DNA of 13,778 nt from an uncultured Mycoplasmataceae bacterium (GTDB lineage: Bacteria; Bacillota_I; Bacilli_A; Mycoplasmatales; Mycoplasmoidaceae), in contig CAMWRJ010000005.1 in NCBI GenBank assembly GCA_947176635.1, positions 1 to 13,778 of the forward strand, given 5' to 3'. The translations under genes were made by a program, and so were the position numbers. This document shows, piece after piece, positions 1 through 6,704 of this stretch; position 1 is the stretch's first letter; every line of letters begins with the position of its first letter. A model generated the notes under the pieces. It was not told the origin of the DNA. It ran no database searches and was given only the letters and a program-made list of their open reading frames with translations.

Positions 1-143
1 TACTAATTGTTAATTGTAAATATTATTATTATAAAACAAATTAAAATATAAAATTTGAAATAATTAAATATATTTCAATAGTATTAAATATTTATTTAAT
101 AATTGGACTTTTATTAGAAAACAAACAGAATTATAAAAATCCA

Positions 144-413
144 ATGTTATATTTATTAATAGTTACTTTTTTAATAACATTAATAATTTATATTTATTGT
201 TTTGTTTCATTAAATAATAAAGCAATTGATTCAGAAAATTTTACTACTGAATTTTGATTATTATTAGTTTCAAGTGGTATTTCAGTTTTATTTAGCGGAT
301 GAAATTGTTTAGTATGTTGAAAATTATTAAAACCTTTATTTTCTATTAAAAAAGATGATGAACAAGAAGATATTGATTTATTATTAGAATCAACAGATTT
401 TAAGGAAGAATAA
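144..413 (+). CDS. Hypothetical membrane protein, start uncertain
   Basis: I do not recognise this protein. From the ATG at 144 it is 89 residues, with two hydrophobic segments (about residues 1-23 and 37-62), a C-x-x-C pair in the second, and an acidic, highly charged C-terminus. Three in-frame TGA codons (255, 300, 318) fall inside the second hydrophobic segment and are read as Trp. The same frame stays open back to position 45, and the extra 33 codons encode another membrane-like segment (YISIVLNIYLIIGLLL). The real gene may therefore start near 45-63 at a non-ATG codon such as ATA or ATT. No clear ribosome binding site precedes either start. All three frames are closed within the first 50 bases, so it is probably not the tail of a gene from outside the window. 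It lies 16 bases upstream of pncB and may be cotranscribed with it. Confidence 0.55.
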
Positions 414-429
414 ATTAAAATTAATAATT

Positions 430-1479
430 ATGAAAAGTATTACAGATAAAAAACAACTAAAACAAATTAAAAATAGTTTTTATACATCTGAATATTTCAT
501 TAAATCCAAAAAAATATTAAACTGTAAGATGGAAAATTCTAAATCAATCTTACAGTTTATTTGTTTTAATAAAGAACAAATTGTAATTTCTGGAATTAAT
601 GAAGTAATAGAAATTATTAAAACAACACTACCTAAAAAAATATTAAAAAAGATAGAAGTTTATGGTTTAACAGAAGGAAGTATAATTAATAGAAATGATC
701 CAATTCTAAAAATAATTGGTAATTATTCTGATTTTTGTTTTTTAGAAAATATCATTGATGGAATTTTAGCTACATACAGTTCGATATCAACAAATGTATA
801 TAATATATTAAAATTATTAAACAATGATCAACAATTAATTTATATGGCAGATAGAACTAATGCCTTTTTTAATCAACAATATGATGCTTATGCAGCATAT
901 ATTGGAGGATGCAAATATTTTACAACAAAAGCACAAGTAAAATTATTAAAGAATAAAACAGACATTAATGTGGTTGGTACAATTCCTCATGCACTAATTC
1001 AACAATATGATAACGATTTAGTTAAATTAATTAAAGATTATTATGAAATCTTTAATCAAAAGCCAGTTGTTTTATTAGATTATGAAAATAATGTTATTAA
1101 AACGTTAAATCAAATTAAAAGCGTTTTACATTTATGTTCAGGTGTTAGATTAGATACTTCTAGTAATTTAATTGATGAATCATTAAAAGAAAATATTAAT
1201 GCAAATGGAGTTAGTAAAGAATTAATTTTTTTAGTTAAAGATTGATTAATCAAAAATAATTTTGAACAAATTAAAATTTATATTAGTAGTGGACTAAATT
1301 ATCATAAAATTAAAGTATTGCAAGATAATAATGTACCAGTAGATGTATTTGGTGTTGGTAGTAATTTATTAACAAATTCTGTTCATATTAGTGCTGATTT
1401 AGTTAATAAAAATAATATTCCATCATCAAAAGTTGGTAGATTTGAATTAGAAAGCAAAAAATTAAAAAAATATATTTAA
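430..1479 (+). CDS. pncB: Nicotinate phosphoribosyltransferase
   Basis: This 349-residue protein belongs to the nicotinate phosphoribosyltransferase family, the Preiss-Handler entry step that joins nicotinate to PRPP to make nicotinate mononucleotide for cytosolic NAD synthesis. Visible family features are the segment QQYDAYAAYIGG at about 148-159, followed by FTTKAQ; GTIPHALIQ at about 183-191, matching the GT-x-P/A-HAL signature of the family; and a C-terminal VDVFGVGS (GVGS at about 308-311), the phosphate-binding loop of the type II phosphoribosyltransferase barrel. One in-frame TGA (1243) is read as Trp; a standard-code reading would cut the barrel before the phosphate loop. The length fits the short bacterial/archaeal forms. 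The ATG start has no strong Shine-Dalgarno. It ends 15 bases before the oxidoreductase gene, so the two are probably cotranscribed. NAD salvage from nicotinate is plausible for a reduced genome; the exact substrate (nicotinate, not nicotinamide) is inferred from family. Confidence 0.85.
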
Positions 1480-1494
1480 ATTTAAGGAAATAAT

Positions 1495-2001
1495 ATGAAA
1501 AAAACTTTATTATTATATTCAAGAATTTGTCCAACAGATTCACAACACACAATTAAAATTTTTAATGAATTATCTAAATTAGAAGGAATTACTGCAGTTA
1601 AACTTGACGGCTCAAAACCATTTGATATTCCTTATGAACAAGAATTTATTAAAAAATTTGATAATGTAATTTTATTATTTACAATTAATTGATTTAATTT
1701 ACCATGAAATTTATCTAGATATATGGCTGAAGTTTGAAGAACTGGAGTTTTTAATTTAGAAGGAATAAACTTTTATACAATTGTAACAACTGGATCAAAA
1801 ACTGAAATTTATTCAAAAGAATCTGATTTTGGTTGAACAGCTGAAGAATATCTAAATAACTTATCATCAGTATTTAAAAGATTAAAAGCAAATTATGTAA
1901 ATAAATACTTTTATTATGATTGTGTAAATTATGATGAAAATAGATTAAATAATTTTATTGATTCTTTAAAGGATGAATACAATAATAAAATTAAAAAATA
2001 A
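1495..2001 (+). CDS. Flavodoxin-fold NAD(P)H-dependent oxidoreductase-like protein
   Basis: This 168-residue protein resembles the flavodoxin-like NAD(P)H oxidoreductase / quinone reductase group (the KefF/MdaB/YwrO type), which binds FMN or FAD and reduces quinones or other acceptors. The N-terminus KTLLLYSR is the first beta strand leading to the phosphate loop. The segment after the first TGA, NWFNLPWNLSRYMAEVW (about 65-81), matches the family pattern of a hydrophobic strand, a W/Y-rich stretch then a proline and a helix ending before a conserved loop. YTIVTTGSKTEIYS (about 99-112) matches the TTGG-like flavin-contact loop. Four TGA codons are read as Trp and none as TGG. A ribosome binding site AAGGA lies 7 bases before the ATG. 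A terminator follows directly. The substrate cannot be told from sequence; family assignment is by motif only. Confidence 0.65.
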
Positions 2002-2010
2002 TTTTTAAAG

Positions 2011-2042
2011 TGTGGATTACTATTTAGTAATTCACATTTTTT
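2011..2042 (+). terminator. Rho-independent terminator after the oxidoreductase gene
   Basis: An 11-bp stem (TGTGGATTACT with AGTAATTCACA, one G-T pair) closes a 4-base loop and is followed by six T residues. It ends the pncB-oxidoreductase unit. Its T tract runs into the first bases of the CIRCE-like operator for dnaJ. Confidence 0.8.
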
Positions 2043-2067
2043 AGCACTCATATATTTTAATTGCTAA
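2041..2067 (+). promoter_or_regulatory. CIRCE-like operator (HrcA binding site)
   Basis: The element is TTAGCACTC, a 9-base spacer, then AATTGCTAA. The known CIRCE consensus is TTAGCACTC-N9-GAGTGCTAA. The left arm is perfect and the right arm matches 7 of 9. The spacing is exact and it sits just upstream of a chaperone gene, where HrcA repressors bind in Gram-positive bacteria and mollicutes. It overlaps the expected -35 region of the dnaJ promoter, so repression by occlusion is a reasonable inference. hrcA itself is not in the window. Confidence 0.85.
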
Positions 2068-2072
2068 TATTA

Positions 2073-2081
2073 TGTTATAAT
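2073..2081 (+). promoter_or_regulatory. Extended -10 promoter element of dnaJ
   Basis: TGTTATAAT is a perfect extended -10 box (TGn plus TATAAT at 2076-2081). No good -35 is present at the usual spacing (2053-2058 is only T/A-rich), which fits an extended -10 promoter. It lies just downstream of the CIRCE-like element and about 25 bases upstream of the dnaJ start, leaving room for the GGAGGT ribosome binding site at 2095-2100. Confidence 0.65.
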
Positions 2082-2105
2082 TTTAATGATATTTGGAGGT
2101 AATTT

Positions 2106-3230
2106 ATGAAAAGAGATTATTATGAAGTATTAGGTGTTTCTAAAAATGCAACTACTGAAGAAATAAAAAAAGCATATAGAACATTAGCTAAAAAATACCA
2201 CCCAGATTTAAATAAAGAACCAGATGCAGAACAAAAATTTAAAGAAGTAAATGAAGCTAATGAAGTTTTAAGTGATCCAGAAAAAAGAGCACAATATGAT
2301 AGATTTGGTCATCAACAACCAGGAGGTGGTTTTGGTGGTGGATTCCAAGGTGATTTCGGATCATTCCAAGACATTTTTGAACAATTCTTTGGTGGCTCAG
2401 GTTTTGGTGGCTCAACAGGATTTAGTGAATTCAGTTCAAACTTTGAGCAAGAAGAAGACTTAAATATTAAATTAGCAATAAATTTATCTTTCATAGAATC
2501 TTTAAATGGTACTAATAAAAAAATCAATTACAAAAGAAAAATAAATTGTGAAATTTGTAATGGATTAGGTGCAGTTGACCCAACTGACATCAAAACTTGT
2601 GATATGTGTCATGGTAATGGTGTAATCATTACAACAAAACAAACAGTTTTTGGAAATATGCAAACACAATCAATTTGTCCTAATTGTCGTGGTAAAGGAA
2701 AAATTATTAAAAACAAATGTAATGCATGTAAAGGTGAAGGGCAAAAAGTTGTTGATATGTCAATGACTGTTAATATTCCACAAGGAATTAATAATAATGA
2801 ATATTTAGTAATTTCAAATAAAGGTCATCAAAAAGCTAAAAAAGAAGGTAATGTTTATTTAATTATGCAAATCAAACATTCTAAATTCTTTGAAAGACAT
2901 AATGATGATTTATATATGAGAACATATATTGACCCAATACTTGCAATTACTGGTGGTGAACACACTTTACAAACACCATGAGGTTTAATAACAATAGATA
3001 TTCCTAAAATGATTAAAGCTGGTACAAAAATTAAAGTTCCAAAATATGGTGTTAAAAGAATGAATAAAAACACTAATAGATTAATTGAAGGTGATCTATA
3101 TGTAGTGATTGAATTAGCTGATGCTGATTTAAATAATGATCAATTAAAACAATTAAGAAGTTTTATTAATAAAAATAATAAAAATGTTAATGATTATAAC
3201 GAACAAATTAAAAAAGAAATTAATTCTTAA
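2106..3230 (+). CDS. dnaJ: Chaperone protein DnaJ (Hsp40)
   Basis: This 374-residue type I J-protein is the co-chaperone that delivers unfolded clients to DnaK and stimulates its ATPase in the cytosol. The J domain covers about residues 1-70 with the HPD tripeptide at 32-34. A Gly/Phe-rich linker with a DIF motif follows at about 75-115. The zinc-binding domain has all four CxxCxGxG repeats ([32 protein letters not shown]), and the C-terminal substrate-binding domains follow. One in-frame TGA (2979) is read as Trp inside the conserved TP-W-G segment, where DnaJ proteins are aligned without a gap. Length is normal. The start has GGAGGT five bases upstream. It lies downstream of a CIRCE-like operator and an extended -10, so HrcA heat-shock control is likely. 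grpE follows after 14 bases, in the same operon. Confidence 0.97.
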
Positions 3231-3244
3231 AAAGGAGGCTTAAA

Positions 3245-3922
3245 ATGAAATTTAATAAAAATCATAAAAAACAAGAAGAAAAAGAACAAAATAAAGTTGA
3301 AGATAATAAAGAATTAGAAAATGAATCAGTTTTAGAAGATGAAATATCTAATAAATCACAAAACAATGAATTATCTGAAATTGAACTTTTAAAAAAAGAA
3401 CTTGAAAGTGTTAAACAAGAAAATAACAACCTTCAAAAAGAATTAATTAGTTTAAAATGAAAGATTGAAGAAAATAATCAAAATTACATTAAAAAACTAA
3501 AAGAAAAACAGGATGAAATGCAAAAAATTTTAGTTAATAAACAAGAAGAATTAGTTGCATTAAATAATCAAAAATTAGTTGAGTTTAAAACAAAATTATT
3601 CACTAAAGATATTTTAGATTTAATTGATACAATTGAACAATTTGATAAAATCATTAATATTCCGAATGATAATCCACAAATCCAAAACTTTTTATTTGGT
3701 TTCAAAATGTTCTCTAATATGTTTGCTAACGCCTTAAACAATATGGGAATTGAAAAAATTAGTATATCAGTTGGAAATAAACCAAATCATGAAACAATGG
3801 AAGTTGTTGAAATTGTTAAAGATTCAAATCAAGAAAAAGATACAATTACAGAAATTGTTTCAAATGGTTATAAATATAAAGATAATGTAATTAAATTTGC
3901 AAAAGTAAAAGTTAAAGAATAA
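3245..3922 (+). CDS. grpE: Nucleotide exchange factor GrpE
   Basis: This 225-residue protein is GrpE, the dimeric exchange factor that releases ADP from DnaK. The N-terminal ~40 residues are very charged and disordered-looking. They are followed by a long coiled coil (about 43-110, with heptads of Leu/Ile among Glu/Lys) that forms the dimer stalk. The C-terminal beta domain ends in the GrpE signature VSNGYKYKDNVIKFAKVKV. One TGA (3458) is read as Trp at residue 72 in the coiled coil; a standard-code reading would split the gene in two. A near-perfect Shine-Dalgarno, AAAGGAGGC, lies just upstream of the ATG, suggesting efficient translation. The gene follows dnaJ in one operon, the reverse of the common hrcA-grpE-dnaK-dnaJ order, and no dnaK is present here. 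Confidence 0.95.
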
Positions 3923-3928
3923 GAAAAT

Positions 3929-3972
3929 AAAATTTAGAATCTACAATATTTTAGATAGGTTCTAAATTTTTT
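3929..3972 (+). terminator. Rho-independent terminator after grpE
   Basis: A 14-bp stem (AAAATTTAGAATCT with AGGTTCTAAATTTT, one G-T pair) closes a 14-base loop and runs into a T-rich tail. It ends the dnaJ-grpE unit before the ATP synthase operon. Confidence 0.75.
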
Positions 3973-4018
3973 GTTTGTTGTAAAAAAATTATTGAAAAAT
4001 ATTGATATTAAAAATGAT

Positions 4019-4024
4019 TATAAT
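4019..4024 (+). promoter_or_regulatory. Possible -10 box for the ATP synthase operon
   Basis: TATAAT sits 23 bases before the first ATG of the atpI-like gene, in the only gap between the grpE terminator and the operon. The best -35 candidate, TTGAAA at 3992-3997, is 21 bases away, longer than the usual 17. A second TATAAT at 4037-4042 is only 4 bases from the ATG at 4047, which would force a start further in, at the ATG at 4074. The call rests on the -10 only. Confidence 0.4.
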
Positions 4025-4046
4025 TGTTTATTATTATATAATAATT

Positions 4047-4529
4047 ATGCTAAGTTATTTAGCGGGTTTTATTATGCAACAATTACAGAAAAGAATATAT
4101 TTTTTTTTAATAGTTCTACTAACAGTTGGTATAGCTTTATTAGCTTTTAGTATTGGATATGGTTTTGTAATTTCAAATTGAAGTATGGTATATACAGTAT
4201 TATTAACTATTCCTTTAATTTTGATGTCTAGACTATTTCTATTATTACCAAATGTATTTTTTTCCAAAGACACAATCGATTTACATTCAAAAAAAGCTAA
4301 CTTTTTTAGATTTACATGAATATTTATTTTGAAAAATCTAGTAGCTTTTATTCCATTTATAGTTTGTGCCATTGTAACTTTTTTGACAACTTCTGGCGGA
4401 AATAAAGGGATTAATGAGTGTAAATTTTTTAATCTTTGAATGTGTTTTGCATTAACTATATTTGCAACCTTTTTATGAATGATTACAAACATAGCTACAA
4501 ATTATTCAAAACGTAAGAAATTACAATAA
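4047..4529 (+). CDS. AtpI-like membrane protein
   Basis: This 160-residue protein has four predicted membrane segments (about residues 17-42, 49-68, 92-115 and 130-150) joined by short basic loops. Its position directly before atpB matches atpI (subunit i), which helps assemble or stabilise the c ring and is poorly conserved in sequence. The assignment rests on position and topology, not on a motif I can identify. Four TGA codons are read as Trp, all within or at the edges of membrane segments. The start could be ATG 4047 or ATG 4074; neither has a strong ribosome binding site, and the second would still keep all four helices. A strong Shine-Dalgarno for atpB follows 22 bases after the stop. 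A long open frame on the opposite strand here is judged a shadow. Confidence 0.65.
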
Positions 4530-4565
4530 TTTGTATAAAACCGACAAAATGAAGGGAGGTATTAG

Positions 4566-5393
4566 ATGGAACAATATAAATGAGATAGTGTCACATACTC
4601 AATTTATCCAATAGCATCTATTATCTTAACAACTTTAATCTTGTCATTATTAGCAATTTGCTATTATATTAAAGTTAGAAAGATAAAAGCTAATCAAACC
4701 CCTGGAAAATTTGTATTAAGCATTTGTATGATAATTGACTTTATCAAGGGATTGGTAGTCGAAGTTATCGGTAAAAGGTTTATTAAATTAACACCATTTT
4801 TTTTATTTGTGTTTTTAACAATTTCAATGTCAAATTTAGTAGCTGTATTCGGATTTAAAGAATCAACTACTTTCTCAACAGTGCCATTAACATTCGCACT
4901 AGTTGTATGAATTGGATCACAAGTTTTAGCAGTTAAATACCAAAAATGAAGTTATTTTAATAAATTTACAGTAAGAATCAAAATTAAAGGTAAAAAAATT
5001 CCTATTATGATTCAACCATTAGAAATAGTTTCTAAATTTACACCAATAATTTCATTAACATTCCGTTTATGAGGTAACATAGCAGCAGGTGCAGTTATCT
5101 ATTCAATTGTTTGATGGGTATTAGGAGAAATACTACCGCAATATCCAGGTGTTTCAATTATTTTAATTGGTGGCTTTATTATGTTCCCACTATTGTTATC
5201 TTATTTCACATTATTCACTGGAATTATTCAAGGTTTTGTTTTCACAATTTTAGCAGTAACATATTGAGGAAATGAAATTAAAGAAGGTCTTGAACATTTT
5301 GAAAAAATCAAACATGAAAAAGAACACAAAATTCTAGAACAAGAAAAAGCATTATTAGAACATAAACAAAAAATCCAAAATAATGTTAATTAA
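4566..5393 (+). CDS. atpB: ATP synthase subunit a
   Basis: This 275-residue membrane protein is subunit a of F0, which forms the ion half-channels against the c ring. The signature SLTFRLWGNIAAG carries the essential arginine at residue 167 (the counterpart of E. coli aR210), followed by the last two helices ending in FVFTILAVTYWGNEI. There are about five to six hydrophobic segments. Six TGA and one TGG codon are read as Trp, including a TGA-TGG pair at 5112-5117; one TGA is inside the signature itself. The ATG has a strong GGGAGGT site 5 bases upstream. After the last helix there is an unusual charged tail of about 35-40 residues (EGLEHFEKIKHEKEHKILEQ and on) predicted as a coiled coil on the cytoplasmic side. 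The gene is followed after 27 bases by atpE. Confidence 0.95.
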
Positions 5394-5420
5394 ATAATAA
5401 ATTAGAAGGAGTTTTATATT

Positions 5421-5771
5421 ATGAATTTTATTGATATTACAAATGTAGTAGCTGAACACTTTAGTGGATTAGCACAAGCTAATGAAGTTGCATCAACACT
5501 TAATGATGTTGCTATAGCGGCAGATGTTACAACTCAAGCTGATGGTCTTAAAGCATTAGGACAAGGAATTGGTGCTGGTTTAGCAATGGTTGGTTCAATC
5601 GGTGTTGGTTTAGGTGAAGGTATCACAGTTGCAGCTGCAGCAACAGCTGTTGGTAGAAACCCAGAAGCTCAACCTAAAATTATGAACATCATGATTGTTG
5701 GTATGGCAATTACAGAATCAGTTGCTATTTATGCTTTAATTGTTTCAATTTTATTAATTTTCGTAATGTAA
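5421..5771 (+). CDS. atpE: ATP synthase subunit c
   Basis: This 116-residue protein is the rotor-ring subunit of F0. It has an extra N-terminal stretch of about 40 residues before the usual hairpin. Helix 1 is glycine-rich (GAGLAMVGSIGVGLGEG), the polar loop is GRNPEA (R79, N80, P81), and helix 2 carries the ion-binding glutamate E99 in ITESVAIY. E99, S100 and Y104 match the Na+-site residues E65, S66 and Y70 of known Na+ c rings, and the position of Q32 is filled by a second glutamate, E66, exactly 33 residues before E99. This is the pattern of two-carboxylate Na+ c rings described in Fusobacterium nucleatum; ion choice here is inference. The ATG is preceded by AAGGAG at 5406-5411. There are no Trp codons. 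It is cotranscribed with atpB and atpF. Confidence 0.95.
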   Translation: MNFIDITNVVAEHFSGLAQANEVASTLNDVAIAADVTTQADGLKALGQGIGAGLAMVGSIGVGLGEGITVAAAATAVGRNPEAQPKIMNIMIVGMAITESVAIYALIVSILLIFVM

Positions 5772-5795
5772 TTTTATTTAAATTGTTATAAATTT

Positions 5796-6401
5796 ATGAA
5801 AACTAAAAAAACTAAATTAGTAATATTTACATTATTGATAATGGTTATATTATCAATTATTGGATATTTTGCAATTTCATTAACAAGTTGTACAGAAGGA
5901 CCTGGAGATTTAACACCAGGTGCAATTATTAATCAAGTATTCCCTAATATTTGAGTATTAATTGCGCAATTAATTGCAGGTGCTGTATTATTTTTAGTCT
6001 TATTATTTTTAATTTGAAAACCAACTAACAATATGTTAGAAAAAAGACAAAAATTAATTGCAGATGAAATAGCAGATGCTCAACAAATGAAAATTTCAGC
6101 TGAAAGTGAATTAGAAGAAGCTAAACAAAAAGCGAAATTAATTATTGAGCAATCATACTCTTTATCTCGTTCAATGATTGATAATGCTCAAATTGAAGCA
6201 AAATCACAATCTGAAAAATTAATTAATTCAACAAATGAATTATTAAAAAACGAAAAAATTAAAATTAAAAATGATGCTGAAAAAGAAATGATTGATATTA
6301 TTTTCAGAACAACAGAAGCATTATTAAAAAAGAATATTTCTCAATCTGATAATGAAAATTTAGTAAAAGATTTTATTAAAGGTTTATCAACAAATGAATA
6401 A
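5796..6401 (+). CDS. atpF: ATP synthase subunit b, predicted lipoprotein
   Basis: This 201-residue protein is the stator stalk subunit linking F0 to the top of F1. The N-terminus is a lipoprotein signal: KTKK, a hydrophobic stretch, then the lipobox L-T-S-C with the cysteine at residue 32. A second membrane segment follows at about 48-70, ending in LIWKPTNNMLEKRQ, the usual b-subunit membrane exit. The rest is a long charged helix (70-175) for the dimeric stalk. Subunit b as a lipoprotein was reported for Mycoplasma pneumoniae, so this is a family feature of mollicutes. Two TGA codons are read as Trp (the first at 5952). A shorter start at 6033 would lose both membrane segments, so ATG 5796 is preferred although its ribosome binding site is weak. 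The last 8 bases overlap atpH. Confidence 0.93.
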
Positions 6402-6702
6402 AAATATTGATTTAGAATCTTCTTTTATTGAAAGTAATGCTTGAAATTCTAGTAATACAAATTACAATAAAAAAGATATAGAAATCACAATATATTCAGC
6501 ATTTGAAATAAAAAAAGCTGATTCAGACAAAATTGTTGAATTAGTTTCAAACAAATATAATTTTACACCATATCCTATCAATATTAAAATTGATAAAGAA
6601 TTGATTGGTGGAGTAAAAATAGTTTTTGATTCAAAAGTAATTGATGGATCAATTAAAGCTAAATTAGATAGTATTATAAATACTTCAAAAGGAAGGAATT
6701 AA
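6394..6702 (+). CDS. atpH: ATP synthase subunit delta, short form with C-terminal domain only
   Basis: This 102-residue protein matches only the C-terminal part of subunit delta, which joins the b stalk to F1. The delta C-terminal pattern is clear: INIKIDKELIGGVKIVFDS followed by KVIDGSIKAKLD (compare E. coli [23 protein letters not shown]...). Normal delta subunits are about 175-180 residues, with an N-terminal six-helix domain of about 105 residues that holds the top of the alpha subunits. That domain is absent: the frame is closed by TAA at 6364-6366, only 27 bases upstream, so no longer start exists. The start ATG overlaps the end of atpF by 8 bases, typical of coupled translation. One TGA codon is Trp. 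The atpA ribosome binding site GGAAGG lies inside the last codons. Confidence 0.88.
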
Positions 6703-6704
6703 TT

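Noticed and set aside
1690..1692. TGA codons splitting pncB, the oxidoreductase gene, dnaJ, grpE, atpB, atpA, atpG and others, which looked like broken genes
   Set aside because: The frames continue with family-consistent sequence after each TGA, and many fall at conserved Trp positions, so this is code 4 and not pseudogenes.
2320..2420. Short GGTGGT/GGTTTTGGT repeats that could be a simple-sequence repeat
   Set aside because: They encode the Gly/Phe-rich linker normal for DnaJ and are not regular enough for a slippage tract.
2312..2527. Proline-rich minus-strand frame opposite the dnaJ Gly/Phe region
   Set aside because: It is the complement of the glycine-rich linker of dnaJ and a plain shadow.
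3971..4046. Possible small RNA or riboswitch before the ATP synthase operon
   Set aside because: The 76 bases are AT-rich with no convincing stem apart from the grpE terminator, and are too short for known leader elements.
4055..4492. 145-residue open frame on the minus strand
   Set aside because: It is antisense to the four-helix atpI-like gene, which leads straight into atpB. The minus frame has no recognisable domain and its composition looks like a mirror of AT-rich membrane code.
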